DNA from: Candidatus Rifleibacteriota bacterium
Lineage (GTDB): Bacteria > Riflebacteria > Ozemobacteria > Ozemobacterales > Ozemobacteraceae
Assembly (NCBI GenBank): GCA_017526725.1
Contig: JAFXRA010000363.1
Span: forward strand, 1 to 5,765
Direction: 5' to 3'
DNA: 5,765 bases
The notes beneath the pieces are model-generated. The model ran no database searches. It was not told the origin of the DNA and saw only the letters and a list, made by a program, of their open reading frames with translations. Positions 1 through 5,408 of this stretch are shown piece after piece; the stretch's first letter is position 1; every line of letters begins with the position of its first letter. Made by a program: the position numbers and the translations under genes.

Positions 1-471
1 CCCCGCCTCTGCTCCTACCGCCCAAACCAAAAGATTGGTCTCTAATTCCAAAAATCTATATAAAAGAGGAGTAGCCCAAGGAGTAACGCCTTCACCAGCT
101 AATCTTAATGTTGCAATCGAAGGTTCAGCAAGAGTCGCTCCAAAACCAAGCAAAAGCCCAAAAAGCATAATTACTATAATATTGGTTTTCTGTGGAAGCT
201 GAACCCCTACTCTATCGCCCAAGGGCATTAAACCTAAAAATAGGCCTTCCAGAAACATCGCAAGGCCAACAACAACCATACCCACACCAAAAGCAACCAT
301 AATTGCATTTTCTGGCGGAGACTGCAACACAATAAGTTTAAAAGCAACAAGATAAATAATAATAAAAGCAACAGCCTTAATTTGTTCTTTTAATTTGCTT
401 TTTATATAATTCCAAATCATTGGCAAAGCCACTTTTAATGGAAAATGCATCTTTTTCCTGACCGCTGCCAT
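1..471 (-). CDS. DUF1538-family multi-pass membrane protein, N-terminal part (runs off left edge)
   Basis: An open frame of 157 codons starts at ATG 469-471 and reaches the window edge with no stop, so only the N-terminal part is seen. A ribosome site GGGAG (480-484) lies 8 bases before the ATG. After a basic N-terminus (MAAVRKKMHF) come hydrophobic segments at about residues 35-49, 57-75 and 92-107. Between and after them are the glycine-rich stretches GLAMFLEGLFLGLMPLGDRV (about 73-92) and LLLGFGATLAEPSIATLRLA (about 105-124). From memory, this pairing of an LFLxGxxxGxMPxG stretch with a GFxxTLAEP stretch is the hallmark of the DUF1538 integral-membrane family, whose function is not established. 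The gene lies 87 bases downstream of hflC on the same strand, so read-through from hflKC is possible, although a stem-loop lies between them. Transport or regulation cannot be inferred from what is visible. The family call is by recognition, not by search. Confidence 0.75.
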   Translation of the reverse strand, partial: MAAVRKKMHFPLKVALPMIWNYIKSKLKEQIKAVAFIIIYLVAFKLIVLQSPPENAIMVAFGVGMVVVGLAMFLEGLFLGLMPLGDRVGVQLPQKTNIIVIMLFGLLLGFGATLAEPSIATLRLAGEGVTPWATPLLYRFLELETNLLVWAVGAEAG

Positions 472-511
472 ATATTTATCTCCCTGAACAACCTATCATT
501 TTTATAAACGA

Positions 512-551
512 AAGAAGAGAGCAGAATTAAATTAATTGCTGTTCTCTTCTT
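512..551 (-). terminator. Stem-loop between hflC and the DUF1538 gene, possible terminator or attenuator
   Basis: AAGAAGAGA (512-520) pairs with TCTCTTCTT (543-551), and CAG (522-524) with CTG (539-541). AATT/AATT pairs close a 5-base loop; there is one bulged base and one position that is G-U on one strand but mismatched on the other. It sits directly after the hflC stop. In the minus-strand RNA the stem is followed only by a broken U-rich stretch (TCGTTT), so it would be a weak intrinsic terminator. It may instead cap the 3' end of hflKC mRNA or reduce read-through into the DUF1538 gene. Confidence 0.45.
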
Positions 552-558
552 ACATTAT

Positions 559-1491
559 TTAATGCCTAGCATTTTTTAAATATTTGTATAAATCTGAGTC
601 TGTAGATATAACCAGTTTAGTATTACGATTAACAGAAGTTTTTTCTAAGCTTTCCAAAGACCTGTAGAATGCATAAAATTCTGGGTCTTTGCTATAAGCT
701 TCAGAATAAATTCTAGCAGCTTCTGCATCAGCTTTACCAATAATTTCAGCAGACTTCATTCTTGCTTCAGAAGTTATTTTCCTAAGTTCTTTTTCCATTT
801 CACCTAAGATTTCAGCTTTCTGACCTTCACCTTCAGAACGGTATTGGGCAGCGACTTTATTTCTTTCAGAAATCATACGGTCGTAAACCTTTTCAAGAAC
901 TTTATCTATATAATTAATTCTCTTAATCTGAATATCAATCAATTCAATACCGTATGTTAAAACGCTGTCTTTAGAATTATTGAGCATTTCAGCCAATATT
1001 TCTTCTCTATTCTTTCTAGGTCCACTCAATTCTGCTTCTTCGCTGGAATCCATATTAGGATCTTTTTTATAATCATTGCTTCTAACAAGGTCTACTAGAT
1101 AATTAGAAGAAATACTATCACGAACAACAGAATCTATAATATCATCCAACTTGCTTTGTGCACTGCTTACATTTCCAACACTTTTATAGAAAAGCAGCGG
1201 GTCTTTAATTCTCCAGCGTGCAGTGCAGTCAACCCAGATAAATCTTTTTTCTTTAGTTGTAATCTGGTTTGGAGCGCCATCCCATTTTAATATTCTAGTA
1301 TCAAAATAGTGAGCTTCTTCTATAAATGGAGTTTTGAAATTTAAGCCAGGTCCTCTAACATCACCAGAAGGTGCACCAAAACGAGTAACAATAGCTTTCT
1401 GCCCTTCTGAAACAACGAAGTAAGCATCATTTGCAACAATCACAACACCAATAAGTAAAAAAACAAAAACTACAGATAGACAGGATTTCAT
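559..1491 (-). CDS. hflC: HflC, SPFH-domain modulator of FtsH protease
   Basis: The protein has 310 residues, slightly shorter than E. coli HflC (334). Residues 5-20 form one N-terminal membrane anchor, followed at once by the SPFH start VSEGQKAIVTRFG (27-39). The HflC-type TTKEKRFIWVDCTARWRI lies at about 78-95. A long charged helical region (about 195-265) begins with the conserved RMISERNKVAAQYRSEGEGQ and ends in AEAARIYSEAYSKDPEFYAF, a signature of HflC rather than HflK. In characterised bacteria HflC and HflK assemble into a large periplasm-facing cage around FtsH and modulate its degradation of membrane proteins. The gene overlaps the hflK stop by one base (TAATG) and has a near-perfect AAGGAGG (1501-1507) 9 bases before its ATG, so translation is coupled to hflK. 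No ftsH is visible here. HflC identity is supported by the C-terminal motif and by position after hflK. Confidence 0.94.
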   Translation of the reverse strand: MKSCLSVVFVFLLIGVVIVANDAYFVVSEGQKAIVTRFGAPSGDVRGPGLNFKTPFIEEAHYFDTRILKWDGAPNQITTKEKRFIWVDCTARWRIKDPLLFYKSVGNVSSAQSKLDDIIDSVVRDSISSNYLVDLVRSNDYKKDPNMDSSEEAELSGPRKNREEILAEMLNNSKDSVLTYGIELIDIQIKRINYIDKVLEKVYDRMISERNKVAAQYRSEGEGQKAEILGEMEKELRKITSEARMKSAEIIGKADAEAARIYSEAYSKDPEFYAFYRSLESLEKTSVNRNTKLVISTDSDLYKYLKNARH

Positions 1492-2513
1492 TATTTAATA
1501 CCTCCTTCAAAACTTGTTAAGGGTAATAAAGGAGTAATTCCAGATTTTGAAGTTTCACCATCTACAATAATTATATCTTTCATTTTTGGATATATTCTTT
1601 CCATAGTTTCCAAATACATTCTTGTTCTTGTAACATCAGGATATTTTTTATATTCATTTAAAAGAGCGAGGAAACGGTTTGCGTCACCCTGAGCTATATT
1701 AACTCTTTCCATTGCATAACCTTCAGCTTTTTGAATAGAACTTTTAGCTTCACCTCTGGCTTTTGGAACCTGATTGTTATATTGTTCCTTGGCATTCTGA
1801 ATCATGCTTTCTCTCTGTTGTTCAGCTTCGTTAACAGCATTGAAAGCTGCTTTAACCTTTTGAGGAGGATTAACATCCTGGAATTTAAAAGTTTCGATTT
1901 TAACGCCTATATCATACTTTCTTAAACTTTTCTGCATTTCTGATTGAATAGCATTTGCAAGACTAGCTCTTTCAGTTGTTAAAACATCAGTTACGTTGGC
2001 ATTACCAATAATTTTTCTTGTTACAGCTTCAGAAATATCTCTAATAGTTCCTACCGGGTCTTTAATATTAAATAAAAACTTTACAGGATCTTCTATTTTA
2101 TACTGAACAATCCATTCTATTTCGCTTACATTCAAATCACCAGTAAGCATTAAAGATTCATCTAATCGGCTTCTGTTATCGTAAGTAGTTCTGCCGGAAG
2201 AAGTATTGCTGGTTTTGAAACCAAATTCTTCTTTGAAGATACGTTCAGTTTTTACCTTCAATATTGTATCAATCCCAAAGGGTATTTTAAAATGAAGACC
2301 TGAGTCTTCCATTGATTGATATTTACCCAATCTTAAAACGACAGCCTTTTCTTCTGGTTCAACAGTATAATAACAGGATGACAAAGCTGCTAAGGCTACA
2401 ACGACAATGGCTCCAATGCAGAATATCGGAACGATCTTTTTAATACCATTTATGATATCTGCAGTATCGGGAGTTACAACGCTTGTATTTCTTTCAAAAT
2501 CAACTTTTTTCAT
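1491..2513 (-). CDS. hflK: HflK, SPFH-domain modulator of FtsH protease
   Basis: The protein has 340 residues, shorter than E. coli HflK (419), mainly because it lacks the long Gly/Pro-rich N-terminus. The cytoplasmic N-terminus is about 26 residues, followed by one membrane segment (about 27-46) and the SPFH domain opening YYTVEPEEKAVVLRLGKY (48-65). HflK hallmarks include the KIPFGIDTILKV region (76-87), LMLTGDLNVSEIEWIVQYKI (121-140), FQDVNPPQKVKAAFNAV (211-227), and a C-terminal helix with GDANRFLALLNEYKKYPDVT (276-295) followed by TRMYLETMERI. It should form alternating subunits with HflC in the FtsH-modulating cage. The membrane segment ends in LSSC (44-47), which fits a lipobox on paper, but the unusually long N-region makes lipidation uncertain. 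The ATG is preceded by GGAG (2519-2522) with 5 bases between. A sigma70-type promoter lies just upstream, making hflK the first gene of the operon. Confidence 0.94.
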   Translation of the reverse strand: MKKVDFERNTSVVTPDTADIINGIKKIVPIFCIGAIVVVALAALSSCYYTVEPEEKAVVLRLGKYQSMEDSGLHFKIPFGIDTILKVKTERIFKEEFGFKTSNTSSGRTTYDNRSRLDESLMLTGDLNVSEIEWIVQYKIEDPVKFLFNIKDPVGTIRDISEAVTRKIIGNANVTDVLTTERASLANAIQSEMQKSLRKYDIGVKIETFKFQDVNPPQKVKAAFNAVNEAEQQRESMIQNAKEQYNNQVPKARGEAKSSIQKAEGYAMERVNIAQGDANRFLALLNEYKKYPDVTRTRMYLETMERIYPKMKDIIIVDGETSKSGITPLLPLTSFEGGIK

Positions 2514-2547
2514 ATTAACTCCGAGAAGTGGTTCTTAAATTTCATGA

Positions 2548-2576
2548 ATTATACCAAATCGACTATGTAAAAACAA
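2548..2576 (-). promoter_or_regulatory. Sigma70-type promoter for hflK-hflC
   Basis: On the minus strand a perfect -10 box TATAAT (2548-2553) is preceded by exactly 17 bases and TTGTTT (2571-2576), which shares the TTG of the -35 consensus. Transcription would start near 2541, giving a leader of about 28 bases before hflK with the GGAG site inside it. No other candidate upstream of hflK is as good. It is predicted from sequence only. Confidence 0.65.
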
Positions 2577-2603
2577 TTATGTTGTTTTTATTGTTTAATC
2601 GAA

Positions 2604-2676
2604 GTAAGCCAAGCAAAGCTCCCCCACGAATAGTTCGAATTGTTTAGCTTACTAACTATAGTTTTAACAATTTGAA
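2604..2676. repeat. Overlapping inverted repeats in the hflK-xerC gap
   Basis: Two inverted repeats are visible. GTAAGC (2604-2609) matches GCTTAC (2647-2652) across 37 bases. AATTGTT (2638-2644) matches AACAATT about 20 bases later. They overlap, so both cannot fold at once. There is no T-run or gene in this stretch. It may be part of the degenerate AATTGTTTA-rich intergenic sequence also seen after fliE. Confidence 0.35.
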
Positions 2677-2680
2677 CGAC

Positions 2681-2697
2681 TTGAACAATTAGAACTT
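2681..2697 (+). repeat. 17-base direct repeat copy 1, upstream of xerC
   Basis: TTGAACAATTAGAACTT matches the sequence at 3933-3949 downstream of xerC in 16 of 17 positions, same orientation. Both copies sit in longer runs of GAAC-bearing 7- to 9-base units (here beginning near 2671), so this is probably a piece of a degenerate tandem repeat rather than a target-site duplication. Confidence 0.55.
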
Positions 2698-2716
2698 TCG
2701 TTATGCTATTCTCACG

Positions 2717-2784
2717 GGCTGTGAAACAGCCGTCTCACAGATTGCGGCAGCAATCGTCTCACAGAGGCTTTAGCCTCGTCCCAC
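2717..2784. repeat. Array of three hairpins with a conserved GTCTCACA spacer
   Basis: Three perfect 6-bp stems follow one another. They are GGCTGT-gaa-ACAGCC (2717-2731), GATTGC-ggca-GCAATC (2740-2755) and GAGGCT-tt-AGCCTC (2764-2777). The stems have unrelated sequences. They are separated by identical 8-base spacers GTCTCACA (2732-2739 and 2756-2763), with the related GTCCCAC after the last (2778-2784) and TCTCAC just before the first (2710-2715). Conserved spacers between variable but self-complementary stems point to a modular structured repeat rather than a gene. The 69-codon frame that crosses it (2703-2912) has no ribosome site and encodes the repeat itself. Function is unknown. Confidence 0.8.
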
Positions 2785-2861
2785 TTTCCATAGATCTGCA
2801 GGCTCTAAACAATCGCATCAATCATAACCACCAAAAAATATATAAATATTTTCTTAGGGTC

Positions 2862-2890
2862 TTGTACGTCAAAAAGCAATATGCTATTAA
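2862..2890 (+). promoter_or_regulatory. Weak candidate promoter for xerC
   Basis: TTGTAC (2862-2867), 17 bases, then TATTAA (2885-2890) has correct sigma70 spacing but matches only 3 of 6 and 4 of 6 consensus positions. It lies inside a 6-bp inverted repeat, TTAGGG (2854-2859) and CCCTAA (2900-2905), which could be an operator or chance. Nothing better was seen in the 440-base gap before xerC. Confidence 0.25.
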
Positions 2891-2943
2891 TATTAGGTGC
2901 CCTAAAATCTAACAATAAGTAGCAGAGTTGTTCTCTGACAAAC

Positions 2944-2956
2944 GGAGTGAATCTTG
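2944..2956 (+). promoter_or_regulatory. Ribosome binding site and TTG start of xerC
   Basis: GGAG (2944-2947) stands 6 bases before TTG (2954-2956). An in-frame TGA at 2948-2950 rules out any earlier start, and the next in-frame ATG would remove 74 residues of the DNA-binding N-terminal domain. The TTG is therefore the start, which may lower translation relative to neighbouring ATG genes. Confidence 0.8.
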
Positions 2957-3862
2957 ATTATAAAAGAGCTTATAGAGCAGTATTTAGCTTCTTTAGAAAA
3001 AGAGCGCAACCTTTCTTTGCAAACAATCAGAGGTTATCAGAATGACCTTAATTTTTTTGAAAAATGGTTGTCGGCAAATAATATTACTGAAATCAGCAAA
3101 GCAGAATCTTTAACCCCCACTCAGATTCGCGGTTTTTGGGCTGGCAGAAGGAAGGGCGGACTCTGTTCTTCCAGCATGAGAAGAGGGCAATCAGCATTAA
3201 GAGGGCTTTTTAAGTATGCAATTCGTCATGGTCTGGCAAATAAAAATCCTGTTGATTTAATGGATTCCCCTAAGGTACAAAGACCTCTGCCAAAAGCATT
3301 AAGTCAAGATGATGTAAACATGCTGATTAATTCACCGGACACGTCTAATCTTCTTGGAATGCGTGACAAAGCTATTCTAGAACTATTATACGGCAGCGGT
3401 TTACGTGTATCAGAAGTTGCAAATCTAACTTCTGAAGACATTAATCTCGAAGCTCAGTTCTTAACTGTAAGAGAAGGCAAAGGGGGCAAAGACAGAGTTG
3501 TACCTCTCACACCAATATCCTGCAATGCCATCTCTTTATATATTAACAATAGATTTTCTACTAAGCCTGAATGGCGTGAAGAAAAGCATATCTTTCTCAA
3601 CCATTTAGGAACACCTCTGACTACCAGAAGCATAGCCAGATTAGTAGACAAATATGCACGAAAGCTTGCGATGATGATGAACATAACACCGCATCAATTC
3701 AGGCATAGTTTTGCTACACACTTATTAAATAACGGTGCAGACATCCGAGCTGTGCAAGAAATGCTGGGGCACGCAAGTCTTTCCACAACCCAGATATATA
3801 CACGTATAAGCAAAGAAAAGCTTATGCAGACGTATAGAAACTGTCATCCAAGAGCAGGATGA
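2954..3862 (+). CDS. xerC: Tyrosine recombinase of the XerC/XerD family
   Basis: The protein has 302 residues, the usual Xer length (E. coli XerC 298). The N-terminal SAM-like DNA-binding domain spans about 1-90, with ERNLSLQTIRGYQNDLNFFE typical of Xer. The catalytic domain follows from about 110. All expected active-site residues are visible: Arg151 in GSGLRVSEVANL, Lys176 in GKGGKDR, His247 and Arg250 in HQFRHSFATHLL, His273 in MLGHASL, and the nucleophile Tyr282 in TTQIYTRI. Xer recombinases resolve chromosome dimers at dif near the terminus, working at division with FtsK. The enzyme looks intact, and its Xer-like sequence argues against a phage integrase. I cannot separate XerC, XerD or a single-Xer system without a family tree. 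It is transcribed toward flgB; in Bacillus the same order holds but with clpQ, clpY and codY between. No dif-like site was found in the window. Confidence 0.93.
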   Translation: MIIKELIEQYLASLEKERNLSLQTIRGYQNDLNFFEKWLSANNITEISKAESLTPTQIRGFWAGRRKGGLCSSSMRRGQSALRGLFKYAIRHGLANKNPVDLMDSPKVQRPLPKALSQDDVNMLINSPDTSNLLGMRDKAILELLYGSGLRVSEVANLTSEDINLEAQFLTVREGKGGKDRVVPLTPISCNAISLYINNRFSTKPEWREEKHIFLNHLGTPLTTRSIARLVDKYARKLAMMMNITPHQFRHSFATHLLNNGADIRAVQEMLGHASLSTTQIYTRISKEKLMQTYRNCHPRAG

Positions 3863-3870
3863 TAAGAGAA

Positions 3871-3905
3871 TTAGGAATTAGGAGTGAGGAGTGAGGAGTG
3901 AGGAA
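3871..3905 (+). repeat. Heptanucleotide tandem array 1 (five units, TKAGGAR)
   Basis: Five back-to-back 7-base units fit TKAGGAR. They comprise TTAGGAA, TTAGGAG, two TGAGGAG and TGAGGAA. The array starts 8 bases after the xerC stop. The plus strand is purine-rich and contains repeated GGAG, which resembles ribosome sites but has no start codon context. Confidence 0.85.
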
Positions 3906-3918
3906 TTGAAAACAATTC
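3903..3918 (+). repeat. Small perfect hairpin after xerC
   Basis: GAATTG-aaaa-CAATTC makes a perfect 6-bp stem with a 4-base A loop, immediately after heptad array 1. It has no T-run behind it, so it is not a classical terminator. It may mark the 3' end of the xerC transcript. Confidence 0.45.
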
Positions 3919-3932
3919 GAACTCTTAGAACC

Positions 3933-3949
3933 TTGAACTATTAGAACTT
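3933..3949 (+). repeat. 17-base direct repeat copy 2, downstream of xerC
   Basis: TTGAACTATTAGAACTT differs from the copy at 2681-2697 by one base. It lies within GAAC-bearing units running from about 3918 to 3950, so it belongs to the local degenerate repeat. Confidence 0.55.
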
Positions 3950-3953
3950 ATTA

Positions 3954-3995
3954 TCTTAAATCTTAAATCTTAAATCTGATATCTGATATCTAAAA
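3954..3995 (-). repeat. Heptanucleotide tandem array 2 (six units, inverted orientation)
   Basis: Six 7-base units are seen: three TCTTAAA (3954-3974), two TCTGATA (3975-3988) and TCTAAAA (3989-3995). The reverse complement of the first unit is TTTAAGA, the same cyclic word as AAGATTT in array 3, so this array is the same family in the opposite orientation. It abuts the flgB promoter. Confidence 0.85.
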
Positions 3996-4000
3996 AAAAT

Positions 4001-4028
4001 TAAAGTATGAATAGAAAACTGCCGATTC
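4001..4028 (+). promoter_or_regulatory. Sigma28 (FliA/SigD)-type flagellar promoter for flgB
   Basis: TAAA (4001-4004), continuing as TAAAGTAT, is followed after 16 bases by GCCGATTC (4021-4028). Known sigma28 promoters read TAAA, about 15 bases, GCCGATAA or GCCGATAT. Six of the eight -10 bases match, including the whole diagnostic GCCGAT, and the spacing is within one base of the norm. The start would be near 4035, leaving a 27-base leader with AAGGGAG before flgB. This is the only GCCGAT in an intergenic region here and it is directly upstream of a flagellar operon. Confidence 0.75.
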
Positions 4029-4061
4029 TTATAGAAGAAAATATAACAAGGGAGAAAAGAT

Positions 4062-4484
4062 ATGTTTGAAAGACTTACAGGAACTGCAACCTTTAACCTG
4101 CTTTCTAAAGGTTTGGACGTTGCTTCAAAAAGACAGGCAGTTATTTCCAATAATATAGCTAACGTCAATACCCCCTTGTTTAAACGACAGATTGTTACTT
4201 TTGAAGACGAAATGGCTAAAGTTTTCGACGGCAAAGTAGACATTATCGGCCGCAGAGAAGATGACCGTCATATTCCCATAGGAAATACAGACTACATGCA
4301 AATTGGACCAACAACTCACAAAGACCGAATTCACATTATGAGAAACGACAAAAATAATGTTGATATCGATGTTGAAATGAGCGATTTGGCCAAGAACACC
4401 ATGACTTACCAGATTCATGCAAACAGATTAGCTCAGATGTTTGCACAGTTAAATGATGTTATAAGCAGAGGAGGTAGAGCCTGA
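4062..4484 (+). CDS. flgB: FlgB, flagellar proximal rod protein
   Basis: The protein has 140 residues, normal for FlgB (about 130-140). Its N-terminal helix carries the axial-protein motif LDVASKRQAVISNNIANVNT (18-37). The C-terminal part has RNDKNNVDIDVEMSDLAKNT (94-113) and a final amphipathic helix, as expected for FlgB. FlgB is part of the proximal rod, exported by the flagellar type III apparatus and assembled onto the MS ring with FlgC, FlgF and FliE. One oddity is PLFKRQ after the N-terminal motif, where many homologues have PGYK. The ATG has AAGGGAG (4048-4054) 7 bases upstream. The stop overlaps the flgC start (TGATG), so the two are co-translated. A sigma28-like promoter stands just before it. 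Confidence 0.96.
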   Translation: MFERLTGTATFNLLSKGLDVASKRQAVISNNIANVNTPLFKRQIVTFEDEMAKVFDGKVDIIGRREDDRHIPIGNTDYMQIGPTTHKDRIHIMRNDKNNVDIDVEMSDLAKNTMTYQIHANRLAQMFAQLNDVISRGGRA

Positions 4485-4924
4485 TGACAATGTTCAGAAG
4501 TATTGATATTTCTTCCAGTGGTTTAACTGCGGAACGTCTCCGCATGGATGTTATTTCAAACAACATCGCTAACGTCAACACAACCAGAACACAGGACGGT
4601 GGGCCATTCAGAAGAAAATTAGCTATATTTGAAGCACGTCATGCTTATGGACAGCGTGCATACATGGATAGAATATATCCACAGGAACCAGGCCGTGGAG
4701 TCAGAGTTAATGCAATTCTAGACGACATGACACCCTTCAAGCTGGAATACGACCCCAATCATCCAGATGCAGATGCAGACGGATACGTAAGAAGACCAAA
4801 CATTGACATCGTTCACGAAATGGTCGATATGATTACCGCCACACGTGCATACGAAGCAAATGTTACCTGCATCAACTCAGCCAAAGACATTACAAATGCT
4901 GCTTTGAATATAAGCACGAAGTAA
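4484..4924 (+). CDS. flgC: FlgC, flagellar proximal rod protein
   Basis: The protein has 146 residues, typical for FlgC. The N-terminal axial motif is SSGLTAERLRMDVISNNIAN (11-30), followed by VNTTRTQDGGPFRRK. The C-terminal half shows the strongly conserved YDPNHPDADADGYVRRPNID (89-108) and EMVDMITATRAYEANVTCIN (112-131), which identify FlgC. It assembles in the proximal rod with FlgB and is exported without a cleaved signal. The start at 4484 is chosen over the ATG two codons later because GAGGAGG (4468-4474) lies 9 bases before it and the first base overlaps the flgB stop. VISNNIANVNT is identical in FlgB and FlgC, as expected for this paralogous rod family. It belongs to the flgB-flgC-fliE unit. 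Confidence 0.97.
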   Translation: MTMFRSIDISSSGLTAERLRMDVISNNIANVNTTRTQDGGPFRRKLAIFEARHAYGQRAYMDRIYPQEPGRGVRVNAILDDMTPFKLEYDPNHPDADADGYVRRPNIDIVHEMVDMITATRAYEANVTCINSAKDITNAALNISTK

Positions 4925-4929
4925 GAGGA

Positions 4930-4985
4930 AAGATACAAGATTTAAGATATAAGACATAAGATAGAAAACGAAAGATTAAAGAGAA
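4930..4985 (+). repeat. Heptanucleotide tandem array 3 (about eight units, AAGATNN)
   Basis: About eight 7-base units beginning AAGA or close variants fill most of the 75-base flgC-fliE gap. They include AAGATAC, AAGATTT, AAGATAT, AAGACAT, AAGATAG and AAGATTA; the sixth (AAAACGA) and eighth (AAGAGAA) are the most degenerate. The array runs up to the fliE ribosome site AAGGG (4986-4990). It is the same cyclic word as array 2 in the opposite orientation and lies inside a presumed operon, so it is transcribed as purine-rich RNA. Confidence 0.8.
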
Positions 4986-4999
4986 AAGGGACAAACAAA

Positions 5000-5302
5000 A
5001 TGCGAGTAAACGAAAACCATCCATTACATGGCGTCCTTAGCGACAAGCCAAGAAGACCGACTACCAATGCTAAAGAGCAATGGGGAACTTTTTTAGATAA
5101 GCTTGAAACTGCTATTGGTGAAGTAGACGCCCTTGGGAAAGAATCTGACAAGCTTACTCAAGATGCTGTATTAGGCAGAGTAGAAAATCTTCACGATGTT
5201 ATGATAGCAGCAGAAAAAGCAAAAACAGCTATGAACCTTACCATTGAAGTTCGTGGAAAGGTTATTGAAGCCTACAAAGAAATCATGAGAATGAACTTTT
5301 AG
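5000..5302 (+). CDS. fliE: FliE, flagellar hook-basal body adaptor protein
   Basis: The protein has 100 residues, the usual FliE length. The N-terminal 25 residues are variable and polar. A helical region follows from about 26, and the C-terminal block NLHDVMIAAEKAKTAMNLTI (63-82) with EVRGKVIEAYKEIMRMNF (83-100) is the family signature. FliE is an early export substrate that joins the MS ring FliF to the rod FlgB/FlgC, which fits its place between flgC and fliF. The ATG is preceded by AAGGG (4986-4990) with 9 bases between. The gene follows flgC by 75 bases of heptad repeat. There is no other promoter in that gap that I can support, so it is probably transcribed from the flgB promoter. Confidence 0.96.
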   Translation: MRVNENHPLHGVLSDKPRRPTTNAKEQWGTFLDKLETAIGEVDALGKESDKLTQDAVLGRVENLHDVMIAAEKAKTAMNLTIEVRGKVIEAYKEIMRMNF

Positions 5303-5354
5303 GTTCGCTTAGTCTTTGTACTGTTTTTATTGTTTGATAATAAATTGGATTTTT

Positions 5355-5373
5355 AAGACCTATTTGGTCTTTT
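5355..5373 (+). terminator. Weak terminator-like hairpin after fliE
   Basis: AAGACC (5355-5360) pairs with GGTCTT (5366-5371) around a 5-base loop and is followed by only two more T residues. It lies 52 bases after the fliE stop. The stem is short and the T-run poor, so termination would be partial at best. Confidence 0.4.
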
Positions 5374-5408
5374 AGAGATTAGACAAAAGAGATTAGAGAT
5401 TAGGGAAT
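5374..5408 (+). repeat. Heptanucleotide tandem array 4 (five units, AGAGATT)
   Basis: Five 7-base units comprise three AGAGATT, one AGACAAA and one AGGGAAT. Rotated, the main unit is TTAGAGA, a variant of the TTAGGAA word of array 1. It forms the left outer arm of a nested symmetrical structure that ends in array 5. Confidence 0.8.

Noticed and set aside
1731..1925. Plus-strand 64-codon frame opposite hflK
   Set aside because: It is antisense to well-conserved HflK coding sequence, with no ribosome site or recognisable product.
2541..2580. Possible dif site near xerC
   Set aside because: ACTATGTAAAA superficially resembles a dif right arm, but there is no matching left arm at the required 6-base spacing. 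The sequence is better explained as the hflK promoter.
2703..2912. Plus-strand 69-codon open frame in the hflK-xerC gap
   Set aside because: It has no ribosome site. Its first third is the translation of the hairpin array, and the rest is low-complexity and basic with no family resemblance.
3454..3684. Minus-strand 76-codon frame inside xerC
   Set aside because: It lies opposite the catalytic domain of an intact recombinase. The frame is an accident of codon use there.
3765..3790. GGGGCACGCAAG as a sigma54 promoter
   Set aside because: It lies inside the conserved LGHASL codons of xerC and lacks the downstream TTGCA element at the correct spacing.
3871..3995. CRISPR-like array
   Set aside because: The units are contiguous 7-mers without spacers, and there are no cas genes.
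3956..4418. Two overlapping minus-strand frames (3956-4243 and 4125-4418) across flgB and its promoter
   Set aside because: They are antisense to FlgB, one ending in heptad repeats, and neither has a plausible start signal or family motif.
4942..5151. Minus-strand 69-codon frame opposite fliE
   Set aside because: It overlaps conserved fliE on the other strand and its C-terminus is heptad-repeat sequence.
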